Shown: positions 1 to 9,568 of the stretch, in pieces
Layout of the letters: the number at the start of each line of letters is the position of its first letter
Numbering within the stretch: the stretch's first letter is position 1
DNA from: Panicum virgatum
Lineage: Eukaryota > Streptophyta > Magnoliopsida > Poales > Poaceae
Reading direction: 5' to 3'
DNA: 64,000 nt
Assembly (NCBI RefSeq): GCF_016808335.1
Contig: NC_053150.1
Coordinates: 25,874,538-25,938,537, forward strand
Position numbers and translations under genes: made by a program
The notes under the pieces: generated by a model
Databases searched by the model: none
Told to the model about the DNA's origin: nothing
What the model saw: the letters and a program-made list of their open reading frames with translations, nothing else

Positions 1-13
1 CTACGGCCTGAAG

Positions 14-120
14 GTAATATTCGGCCTAATCCTTTAGTTTTCTTCAGCTTACCAAGCCTCTAAAACACTAAACTCTAAAACATGACACCATATGCATACT
101 TCTGAATTTCTGAACTTCAG
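14..120 (+). other. Candidate intron in the PMD gene
   Basis: The segment starts GTAATA after CTGAAG and ends ACTTCAG before GTGTCAG. The open frame of the PMD protein runs on from 121. Splicing is inferred. Confidence 0.5.
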
Positions 121-1873
121 GTGTCAGACATCCTTCTGTCTTGGCCCACAAACCTATGAAAACCCAATAAATTTGATCTCTTGTGAAGCAAATAGGATCC
201 CTTTTGTGAGTCAAAACATCGATCTGAACCTCTGGGCCGACTGCTTGAGAGCCTGGCCTAATCCCCCTGAGAGCTGGATTACATGGTATAACAGAGTAGC
301 AAAAATTTATATGCCCTTGTGGCAGGATTTGAACATAGCCGATGCATTTAGCTTATCGCTGTCACCCCTTGACAAAGATGAAAATCTTCTGAAAACCATC
401 GGCTATTTCTGGCCTGATGCTCTGAACTGCTTCCTCTTTGGTCATGGACCCATGACCATTACTCTGCTAGATGTCTCCATGATCACTGGCATAGACATAG
501 GATCTCCTAATTCTACTGCCCACAAAATGGCAGAAGTCCCCTTCAAACTTTCTTCCAAAGTCAACTGCACAAACTGGGGCACTTACATGAATCAGCGCAT
601 GAAAACAAAAGGTCCAGTGACTGAAAAGGAACACACAGCCTTCTTAAATCTTTGGCTAGAGCACTTCATCTTCTGTTGCCCTTCTTTAGCTCCAACTAAG
701 AACTATCTTCCCTTGGCCTATCACCTGGCCTATGGCAATCACACCGGCCTAGGCAAACTCTTCCTTGGAGAAATTTACAGATATCTCCATTTGATGACAT
801 CTAACCTGCTTAACCACAAGAAACTAAGAACTGGAGGCCCTTGGTGGTTTATTCAGTTGTGGGCACAACTGTACTTCCAGCACCATATTCCCAACTTCCA
901 AGACCTGACCAAGAACTCTTTCCCTGATGAAAGTGGCAAACCAATTAGATGTACTAGCTATGGCCAAGCTTTATTCAGCCTTCCTGGCAGTAAATTGAAC
1001 TCAGCAGATGCAGCAAACTAGTTCAGAGTCTTCTACAAAGGACTAGATAATCCTCTCTACTTCCCATTTACTGAATCTGAATCCTTTGAGAACCCAACTG
1101 CCTTCAGATTAGACAACTTTGCTGATGACGACAGCACTCGGCGTCTGTATTCTTTGATGATTCGACCTGGCTTCCTCCCCGTTGGTATCAGCACCTCTAA
1201 CAGAATTATCAAGCCAGGTTATGAATCTTACCAACCAGTTATAGCAGCTCGGCAATTTGGCCTAGGACAGGTCCCTCCCCACTTCCATATTCACCACTTG
1301 GTGGAGAGCAGAGCCGATCTGCCTGATGGTCTCACCAGCTCAAGATGCTACAGCATATTCGATGACCTCCACATTCCAATACCAGCCGATCTGTCCTTCA
1401 CCTCCTAATCAATCGGCTTCAGCACATGGTGGGGAATGTGGAAAACACATGTATTCAGGAAAGCTCTAGGCCCTCGACTGCAGCAAATTGATCCTAAATA
1501 TGTGATTCCCGAGGAAGAGGTACTGAATTTATGCATTTTGCCCTTTCTAAATCATCCATCCTTCCACTTGTCTAATTCCTACTCACCCAGTTTGCAGCAA
1601 CAAGATGGTCCAGAACCTATGACCAGCAACGGGGAGCCATTCCACTTTCTTCCAACTGCTCCTAATGTACTCTTCTGCAAAGGATCACCAACAATGAAGA
1701 AAGTGATAATGACTGTTCAGCCAGACTTACTTCAGTCGGCTTCCAAACGAAGACAAACTTCTGCAAGCGTTGCCCCCCGAGTCTTGACCAAGAAAAGGAA
1801 GATGATCGCGAGGCGAGTGATCAAGAAACCAGCACCAGCTTCTCCGAGTCCATTAGAGTCCAACACTAACCAG

Positions 1874-1946
1874 GTAACTCATCTTTCTGAAACTTCTTCT
1901 TTATTTCATACATATGTACTCTGGTTGACCGTAATTCTATTTCCAG
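1874..1946 (+). other. Candidate 73-bp intron in the PMD gene
   Basis: Donor CAG|GTAACT and acceptor TTTCCAG|GAC flank a T-rich segment. Removing it joins two open stretches in the same protein frame (an Asn-Gln end followed by an Asp-Ala-Ala start). Intron size is normal for plants. Confidence 0.65.
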
Positions 1947-2908
1947 GACGCAGCCGAAGAAATCCCCAATGTAGAAAGCCTAGATCAACATGAGATGGCT
2001 GCAACTCCTGATGCACTGATGGATGTAAACGAGGAACAAGCCGATATAGTCGATGTTCTTGATGTCAACACAAGCTCTAACAGGACGATTGCTCCTGAAC
2101 CGCCCAACACTTCTTCTTCAGAACAGGTAATATTGCAAAACCAATTCTGAACCAGCCGATAGCTCCACAAATGCATCTTGCTCAAACTCCAGATATGTCC
2201 ATAGGATTTTGACATTTCATGTTTACTTTCCTTTGACCCGGCATCAATGGGTCTGACTGTCCCTGGAGCAGAGACATCGTCTTTGCAGCAATCGGCTAAC
2301 TTGGCACATCAGCTTCAACTCATCAAGGATCTACTATCTGCTCCGATCACCGCTCTGGTTGATAATTCCAGCAAGATAAAGAACATCTTCGAGCAAATAG
2401 AATCCCAACTCCCGGAGCCATTGCAAATCAAGCTCTGGCCAGCCAGCAACCTTCCATTCTTTTGGATAGAAGTGAATAAAGCACAACAAAGGATGGAAGC
2501 ACGTCGCTCTCAAGCTTCTCTGAAAGCTGACATTACCCAAAAGTGCAAGGCCCTCAACCAGAAGAAGGCAACTCTAGATATCAAAGCTGACGTGTCTGTC
2601 AACATGAACCGACTCGACCTCCAAAAGAAAGAACTGGTGGAACTCGAAGAAAAAGTCCGTACCACCAAAGAACTCATCCAGGCCGAAGAAGCTTCCATTG
2701 CAAACTCCAAACAAGAAACCCAGGAAATAGCCGAGCAGATATAAGCAGAGTTTGCAGAGATAAGCACCTTGAGTCGGCAGATAGTAACAGGCGATGGCAA
2801 GGATGACGAAGCAATCATAGCACGAGCAGACACCGTCCGCACAGAAGCCATCCACGCCATAGAAGAATTCCTGAACCAGTAGATAGGCTCAAGAAACAAT
2901 TAGTACTG

Positions 2909-2913
2909 CCTGT
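2909..2913. repeat. Target-site duplication CCTGT, left copy
   Basis: CCTGT directly precedes the TGTAACACCC start of the Tekay array and recurs exactly at 20876-20880 after its CCACA end. It shows that the whole array occupies one insertion site. Confidence 0.92.
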
Positions 2914-3686
2914 TGTAACACCCCGGGTGTCTGCACAGTACTTAAAAAGGTGTCTGCACAATAATTGTGTATGTTTGCTTTGCGTCATGTGCTTAAATTA
3001 CTTAAAAAGGATCTTTTTGTAATTATGAAAGGTTATATGTGTAATTATGATTTTATGCAAGGTCCTTTATATAGTTATTTGTGAATATAGCTTTTGTGGA
3101 GGGTGTTTTTGTAAAATTTGCAGTGCATTTAATGCATGGCAGCCAATTTTGTTTCTAAGTCTAATTTTGAAGTGAATTTGCATTGAAAAAGACAAAATTC
3201 CTAGAATTTAAAATCCCTCTTGTGTTTTCAAATTTAGCTCTCTATCCTTTGGTCAAATAAATTTTTGCACAACATCAAAGTTGTAGCTCTTAAAAAATTG
3301 AACAACTTTCATGTTGGGCACTTTTCCATTTGAGCTTTGGTTTAAAAGTTATCGCTGTTTTATAGTGGGGTCCCTGGAATTTTTGGAAATGGCAAAACTA
3401 CCCTTGTCTTCCACCTCCACCCCCCTGCTCTGTTTTGCGCCGCCGCCCACCGACAGCGCCCCCGCCGGCGCCGGGGAAAGCCTTCCCGGCCATTAAATCA
3501 CCGCGCGCTGGCACCCACGCATCGCGGACGACCTCCTCCACCGCCCTCTAGCCTCGCGCTGGAGCCTCCCCGGCCGTGCCACGCGCCCCGCCGCTTCCAG
3601 AACCGCCCCGGCGGCCGCCACCTCGCCGTCGCGGTGGAGAGCCAGCTGCAGCAGCCGCCGGCCTCTTCTAGCGAGCGCCTAAGCAC

Positions 3687-3695
3687 TACATAAAC
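3687..3695 (+). promoter_or_regulatory. Candidate TATA-like box of the Tekay-1 LTR
   Basis: CTACATAAA lies about 25 bases upstream of a pyrimidine-rich TCCCTTTCCTCTCCCCTCGC stretch, which resembles plant initiator sequences. The copy in the second LTR is at 14850-14858. The assignment is tentative because the box is not canonical. Confidence 0.35.
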
Positions 3696-4042
3696 CCCAG
3701 CAATCGATTTCGTTCGTCCCTTTCCTCTCCCCTCGCTTCCACGCCTCGGAACGCCGCCGCCGCACCACCCGAACCCCGGCGAGCTCACCCTGCCGCGGAG
3801 CCGCCACCACAGGCCCGCTCCACCCCAATAGCCCCCACCTTTAGCCGCGCCTCGACCTCGCGCACCTCCCAGACCGCTTCCCATCGCCCGAACCTCGCCG
3901 GAGCTACCTCGCCGTCGCTTGCCTCCGCCGCCAAGCCGCCCTGCTCCGTCGAGCCGCCGCCTCCGAGCCCCTCCCCGCAACCCTAGACCACCTAGAGGTG
4001 CGCCGTGAACCCGTGAAGCTCACGCACCCCTTCACCCTCGCC

Positions 4043-4052
4043 GCCGGTGAGC
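4043..4052 (+). promoter_or_regulatory. Candidate 5' splice site in the Tekay-1 LTR
   Basis: GCCG|GTGAGC matches the donor consensus closely and ends the GC-rich segment, which has no ATG. The second LTR carries it with GT at 15210. The unrelated Tekay-2 LTR has GCAG|GTGAGC in the same relative place (GT at 56376). Confidence 0.55.
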
Positions 4053-5145
4053 CCCTCGCTGGGAAACCGCCGGTCAAACCCGCGCTCCCACTCTGACCCG
4101 GCCCAGGGACCTCGGGTTTGAAATTCCAGAGAACCCGGGGGGTTATTTGAATAGGCCTAGACTCAGATGAATAGTGCCTTAGGGACTGCTTTGTAATGTT
4201 TTTCAGTGAACTTTGAAATTCAATATCAATTCATAGAAAATTCGTAAAATAGCAAATCTTGATGTTTTGGAATCCTCTTGAAGAGCTCTATGCAGTAGAA
4301 CCATAATATGTTAGGCTTTAGTTGCAAGTTTTTGCTGTAGAAATTGATTTGTGTTTCTAGTGCATAAATATTAGTTGTTTTCATCTTTTTCTTAACTACT
4401 GTATAATGCCATGTATTGCAGTGAAACTTTTATGGTAGTTCACTCTTGTAACACTTGTTTTGCTATAAAAATGTCTTGATCAGTTCTCTTGTGTAACTAT
4501 TTATGTGATTTAATCCTTGTTTAATAGACTTTATTTATGATAAATAGTTTCTGTTCTTGATAAATCCAGATAATATTCTTGAGTGTTCATCTGGAGTATC
4601 TTAGCTTGTCTAGGAAGTTTGAGCTTCAGTTCATGGCTAGATCAGGGGCTAAAAATAAATATTGCTAATCTGTTGTCTGTTTTGTTTTTTTTTCTCGTAT
4701 TTATTTCTGTATAGATAAAATCATGAAAAATTCACTGTTGCTATTTTATTTCTGTGTTGACCTGCTGTTAAATTTTGAGCTTCTACTTTGCTCTAGTTTG
4801 ACCTGTATAATTCAAGCTTGATCTAGGTGTTATCTGAATGAAAGAATTATTGTAATTAATTGGCTAAATGTCTTGGCATGATTTTTGCAGGATATCTTAG
4901 TCTGTTCATGTTCTGTTTAGGGTAATTTTTGCTAAATTTATTGATGTTTGTGATCTGAGTTGTTGTTTTAGTTAGCAAACCTTGAGTTAAATGCTATAGG
5001 AATCAAACACCACTCATTTTATGAAGTTAGTATATCTTGCTTGTGCTGTTGATCATGATGCCTTGTGTAGTTAAATTTGGTATTTAACTACTCTATAAAC
5101 GATTGCCCATGTATGTTTTTAATGTTGTTCTTGCATTACATATAG

Positions 5146-5298
5146 ACACGACTGCCTTATCGGACGGGACGTACGAGCTGATCCCGGAATCCGACGGAGG
5201 TGATCTCGAAGCTCAAGCGAACACTGCGGAACTAACTGAAGCCCCGGACCAAAGTTCGGAAGAGCCTAGGGCTGAAATAGTTAGCAACTATCGAGAAG
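5146..5298 (+). other. Cryptic acidic exon (exon 2) in the Tekay-1 LTR
   Basis: The segment follows acceptor ATATAG and stays open for 50 codons in the phase G|AC, giving an acidic Glu/Asp/Ser/Ala-rich peptide. It ends at GAGAAG|GCGAGC, a possible GC-type donor. Removing 5299-6280 joins it in frame to 6281-6390. Neither it nor the GC-rich upstream segment has an ATG, so translation is uncertain: initiation could be internal, or the frame could be a relic. The second LTR has the same exon at 16309-16461. Confidence 0.45.
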
Positions 5299-6280
5299 GC
5301 GAGCCCCGGACATAACCTATATTTCAAATTAATATCATTTACTGTATTACTTACTTGTGCATTTACAGTTCTTAGGATTTGAATTGAAACCCTAGATGCA
5401 TGATCCTGGGAACCTATGTACTGAACACTAGACTTGAGTTTGACTACTTGCTAAGCTTATAGGACCGGTAAAAGTCGAGTGATTGCCTGTCACTCGCGAG
5501 CCTTATAGGAATTGCTTGTTTACTTTCTGTTAACAATATAAGGACGACGGACGGGGTTGTGATCGATATCATAACTTCATGTGAGACCCCGTCTGTGTTA
5601 ATGAACTTGCTAAGGTCGCGGTGTGTGGTAGCGTTGGTTAAGTCTTTGAAAGTACTAGCCACATGCCGTCAATATGGTACGCGGCAAGCCTAGTAGCCGA
5701 TTGGACCGGGGAGTGGATATACCTGATACTCTATCTTAGGGATAGGTTTTATTTTTATGTTGCGCAACACTGCGACTTCAAGGGACAAGGGTGGACCTCG
5801 TAGAAGGGTGGACCTTGGAGCCCTGTAGTCGGGGAGAGTGTTCCTATCCACAAGCCGGAAAGAAAGGTCAACGGTTGTTTGGGAATGACCCGACGGTGTT
5901 CCAGACGTGTGTACTAGGTTACCCTTGCAAGGTTGAATTTCGATTCAGAATCGTCCGCCTCTCACGATGAAATGAGACTGCTTGATCTCTTTGCCACACA
6001 GAGTAAGAAGAGCAACAATACTTTAATCAATCTTGATGTTTGCTTAGATTTCTACCATGTTTGGATAGTAGTTGCTTACATAGAATGGTTAATCAACTAG
6101 AATCTTGAAAGCTAAAACTTGAAAGTAAGGACATACTCTTTATTGCTTTTCAGCAAAAGGAAAACCAGAGCCTCACAAAACCTTGCATAGTCTAGTTAAA
6201 GTGGGCTACTTATACTCGTTGGCGGTTAAGTCTTGCTGAGTTTTAGAATACTCAGCCTTGCTGTTGAAACCCTTTTTCAG

Positions 6281-6390
6281 GTATGAGTTTTGAGGATCAG
6301 ATCGCTAGCTTAACCTACCCTTGCTCGTTGCCTCCTGGCTGGTCCATAGAGTGGGATACGTCTGCGGCCGGCAATAACTATGATGAGTGA
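6281..6390 (+). other. Cryptic terminal exon (exon 3) in the Tekay-1 LTR
   Basis: It follows acceptor CCTTTTTCAG and reads GT ATG AGT onward in the phase left by exon 2. It runs 36 codons to TGA at 6388-6390 and ends Asn-Tyr-Asp-Glu. The ATG at 6283 could also start a 35-residue peptide alone. The second copy is 17444-17553. Confidence 0.42.
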
Positions 6391-6760
6391 TACCATGCTT
6401 GGGCTAGCCTGGTGTCCTTTTGCGACGTGTTGTAGCCGTCGTGTTTTATCTTCCGCTGTTTTAAACTCTGAACATAAGTTATGGTTTGTATAACTGTTTT
6501 ACTACGTTTGGTCTTGTATTAATGTTTTAGAACCAGTTTGTAATAACGTTTATGCCTGTGATGTAAAAATTGTGGTTGTATATCTCTGGACTTGCCTTCG
6601 TGCGGGGTATGCTTGTTCGATCCGAGAATCGGTGGTTGTATCAGGACGTTACCCGACAGACCAAGAATTGTTCCGTTTGAAGTGCGTTGAAGCTAATGTT
6701 GCCTTTATGGTGATGGCCTGCGCACTTGAGCCAGGATAATTTAGGCGGTTCTGCCACAGC

Positions 6761-6772
6761 TGGTATCAGAGC
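6761..6772 (+). promoter_or_regulatory. Primer binding site, initiator tRNA-Met type (copy 1)
   Basis: TGGTATCAGAGC lies two bases after the LTR end. It is the usual chromovirus primer site complementary to the 3' end of initiator tRNA-Met. Confidence 0.9.
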
Positions 6773-8029
6773 TGCAAGCGTACACCAGAGGTATTGGAAC
6801 CTTAAAAATCGTTTTTTCCGTATAAAACGGAACAACAAAGGATTTCGAAAAACTACATTGGATTCGTTAAGAGTTGTGCATAGAACATAAAGTCCTAGGG
6901 AAGTTATGGGAATTACTAGGTGGTTATTTATGTATGGTTTATGTTATCTGACTTCCAGCATTTTACTTTTTGTCAAACCATACTCACAAGCAACTCTTAA
7001 TTCTTGTAACGACGCACCTACGTGAGGTAAGATGGTAAGGATCCTCAGTCAGCTGAGGGAGTCTGACCTTCCCGTCGGTGATGCGAGCCGAACGCTGCCC
7101 TCAAGCAGTGGCTTACTTGAGGTGCTTCCAATATATCGACGATTAGTTGACTATATTGGAAGTAAAGTGTGCTCAGTCAGCTGAGGGAGTCTGACCTTCC
7201 TGTCGGTGATGCGAACCGAACGCTGCGCTCAAGCAGTGACCTACTTGAGCTGCTGCCAATATACCGACCTCGGTCGACTATATTGGGAGTAAAGGAACTT
7301 GTGAATACGCCTCTAAGTAGCGTATGATAACGTTGGCCATACGGCGGGAATTGTATGGCTGCCGCTTCTATAGTGAGCGGTAATGTTTGGGAACGCTTTC
7401 ATGGGTGCTGGCATGAAAGGTTCAATGGATAGATATATATGTTCTGTCAATCTTCTGCAGGTACACTAACCGTGATTCGTTAAGTTAAGAACAGTTAGAA
7501 TGTATCGACTAGCTATATAGGGAGAGCCGTATTTATGTATGCCACCGTGCTAACCACGTAAGCCCAACCTTAGTTGGCAATTATTTATCTTGTGAGGACG
7601 GTCAGGACATGCATGCATATCTAGTTGATGTTTGATTTGGTTCTTAGTGTTTGAAGTTGTTACCTAAGCTTTGTAAGGAATTTCTAGTATGAATTCTCAT
7701 AGATAAGTATTAGTGTGCTTAAACCATGAGTGAGTGAAATTTTGATGTTAGAAGCATGCTTGTTAAATGCTTAGGTTTCCTGGGTTGAAAAATTTGGTTT
7801 CGAGTCATGCCTTCCTCCTAATCCCCATCTTGTTGTTGTAAGGATCTTTTCATTCCTTAGAATCTCAAATGATGAACCAGTACCGATTGTGGTTTATTAT
7901 TCTTTGAGTTTGGAATCTTATCATCTTTTGATTTAGAATCATAGTGGTTTTACCGCAGTCTTCTTAAAGCTTTATTTGAGACGTCTTGAGATAATTGTAT
8001 TACTCACATTTGAATCCTTTTTGATTCAG
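6773..8029 (+). other. Tekay-1 untranslated leader, copy 1
   Basis: About 1.26 kb lie between the PBS and the extra ORF without a convincing coding frame. The segment holds the 128-bp-period duplication at 7044-7294. It ends in TTGATTCAG directly before the ATG at 8030. Many ATGs precede that start, so scanning from the LTR cap site would not reach it without splicing or internal entry. Confidence 0.6.
7044..7294 (+). repeat. Tandem duplication with hairpins in the Tekay-1 leader, copy 1
   Basis: Two units of about 123 bp (7044-7166 and 7172-7294, period 128) begin CTCAGTCAGCTGAGGG. In unit 1 three inverted repeats are visible: CCTCAG/CTGAGG at 7043-7058, a 7-bp stem 7099-7105/7116-7122, and an 11-bp stem 7125-7135/7152-7162. 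Some substitutions between units keep pairing. A role in RNA packaging or dimerisation is possible but unproven. Confidence 0.8.
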
Positions 8030-8932
8030 ATGGCGACTTGTTCCCAGGTCTTTTGGGATGAGGAGGGGAATGCTCATACCGACTGTCTGTACTGGGAGGG
8101 TTTTCCAAGGATTCTTTGGGATTCACTTCGTATCTTCCACTACCCAGATCCACCCCAGTACACGGAATGCTAGTTTTCTGAGGATGGAATTAAGAAGAAC
8201 AGAGTTACAATGATCATTCCTCAGCACCCCACCTTGGAGTGGCCACCGATTGAGATTGAGGTGATTGGGTACCGTCTTGTGGATGCTTTTGAGAAAGCAG
8301 CTCTCAACGCTATCACCACTTTTTGTGAGCACCATCCCGAGGAGGTAGCAGCATATCCTATTGGTTTGTTTCCAGCAGTCAGTACTGGCAATGCAGAGTG
8401 GCTGTTCAGGGTCACCCACTTTGGGCACTTGATTGGAGATGTAGCGGATGAGACTATCGAGGCAGTAGTCAGATATATGAATGCTCAGTCTCACTACCAG
8501 ATACTTCAGCCGCGACACATGGACCAGGTGATAGACTTGGCCCAGAGTTTTCAGCGAGGCCTTCGTTTGAGGGATACTCAGATTCAGGGACTTCAGGATG
8601 CAGTTGCTGGGAGAGATTTGGCCATTGCACAGTTTGAGCATCAGGCTATGGAGCATGGTGCTGAGATAGAGCAGCGCAACATAGTTATTGGTTTTCTTCA
8701 GGGGCAGGTGAATGAGCTTCAAGCAGATTGGGCTGATGCTTTAGCACATGTTGGTATGCTCCAGGAGCAACTAGATGCCCCAGCCGAGCCTGCAGCAGCA
8801 GAAGAGGACCCAAAGGAGATTGAGGGAGTATCTGACTTAGATTCAGAGCACGCGCTTGCTGAGCCTAACCCTCAGCCGGATGACTCTTCTTTCGGCAGTG
8901 CCTCTTCTGTGGGCAACCTCGACGACTTCTAG
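8030..8932 (+). pseudogene. Extra upstream ORF (ORF0-like) of Tekay-1, copy 1
   Basis: The frame codes for about 300 residues and is broken by TAG at 8171-8173, where copy 2 has CAG. It has a globular N-terminal part (about 1-160), a coiled coil at about 165-245 rich in Gln/Leu/Glu heptads, and an acidic Ser/Asp-rich tail. I recognise no catalytic motif, zinc knuckle or capsid signature. Extra ORFs upstream of gag have been described in some grass gypsy elements, and this may be one; its function is unknown. The chosen ATG lies directly after TTGATTCAG, a splice-acceptor-like site. Gag starts 637 bases downstream, so the two are unlikely to be read from the same mRNA. Confidence 0.7.
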
Positions 8933-9568
8933 GCACCTAGACTTGTCCTAGATAGTTGTGTTTTCTCTTGTTGTAGCTTATGTACATAGGGAAGAGATGT
9001 TGTAAAATAGCCCGAAGGAGCAGTACCACTTGTTGTATTATATGTGGTAAGGGTGAGTGATGTTAGGTTGTAAGAAAAATGCTGCTTTGGATGTAATATA
9101 AGTAGCGACTACCAGTTTGAAAATCATGATCTTTCTACCTACCAATTCTCTTCGTTTGTGCATCTCTAGGCTGTTTGATGAATACTAAAGATGTGGCAAG
9201 TTTTGTGGCATGTGTGCTCATCAAATTTTAGCCTATTGAATTTGTGAGACTAAATTTTTAGTCCAACCCCTTCTATGATCTCTGTTGTTTAGCAGCATAG
9301 CACATAGTGATGAAGAGCGAATTGATAGATTATTTTCTTTACCTTTGATCTCAGCATAGAATCTCTATACGATGGAGCATGAAGCTATCTAACAGCTGAC
9401 CAGTTTTGATTTTGTGGGTTGCACACATATGTGTCATGCATATTGTGCTACACCGCATTTAGTTAAAATTCTGCTGATTTTATTTTGATATCCAATGTAT
9501 GATCATAGCATGTACCATTGATTTTGGAAGCGAGAAATGTGTATCTAATGGATCTTCCATAATTACAG
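8933..9568 (+). other. Spacer between the extra ORF and gag
   Basis: No coding frame is visible in this 636-bp AT-rich stretch. It ends CATAATTACAG directly before the gag ATG, so the last bases look like a 3' splice site. Copy 2 preserves it only up to the equivalent of 9449, with a 96-bp internal deletion. Confidence 0.6.

Larger units (their letters stand above)
1..2883 (+). pseudogene. Antisense plant-mobile-domain (PMD) gene of Tat-1, decayed, 5' partial
   Basis: The product resembles the plant mobile domain (aminotransferase-like) family found in grass genes and as an extra ORF in Tat retrotransposons; its biochemical role is not established. The PMD core lies at about 210-1000 with the typical segment FGHGPMTITLLDVSMITGID near 438-500. 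The C-terminal part (about 2450-2883) is a long charged coiled coil. Likely introns are 14-120 (GT to CTTCAG), 1874-1946 (CAG|GTAACT to TTCCAG) and one with donor at 2127 and unclear acceptor. The ATG at 92 would fall inside the first intron, so the true start is probably left of the window. In-frame stops at 1019-1021 (TAG), 1406-1408 (TAA) and 2742-2744 (TAA) show decay. It converges on gag-pol. The family call is fairly sure; exon edges are inferred. Confidence 0.72.
1..2913 (-). mobile_element. Tat-1 Ty3/gypsy retrotransposon, distal (3') fragment
   Basis: This is the part of Tat-1 that lies 3' of gag-pol, cut off from the rest (20876-29143) by the Tekay array. The link rests on the shared CCTGT duplication at 2909-2913 and 20876-20880, on the organisation (gag-pol on minus, an extra gene in antisense between pol and the 3' LTR, as known for grass Tat elements), and on the same unusually frequent GCCGAT/ATCGGC motif on both sides. 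The Tat-1 3' LTR must lie left of the window. Confidence 0.8.
2914..6758 (+). repeat. Tekay-1 LTR, copy 1 (5' LTR)
   Basis: This LTR is 3845 bp, begins TGTAACACCCCGGG and ends GGTTCTGCCACA. It has an AT-rich start, a very GC-rich block at about 3430-4110, a T-rich intron-like stretch, a short acidic open exon at 5146-5298 and a second at 6281-6390. The donor-like site CCG|GTGAGC is at 4046/4047. No ATG occurs from about 3420 to the donor. Confidence 0.93.

Noticed and set aside
3498..3980. 160-codon minus-strand frame in the GC-rich LTR block (repeated at 14661-15143)
   Set aside because: Arg/Gly-rich composition is what any frame in GC-rich DNA gives. It has no domain, and the evidence for transcription is on the other strand.
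5103..5315. 70-codon ORF starting MPMYVF in the LTR
   Set aside because: Its first 14 codons lie in the T-rich intron-like stretch before the TATAG acceptor. The acidic part is better described as exon 5146-5298.
8123..8722. 199-codon minus-strand ORF opposite the extra Tekay ORF
   Set aside because: It is a shadow of the plus-strand coiled-coil coding sequence. Leu/His-rich composition and absence of domains argue against a gene.
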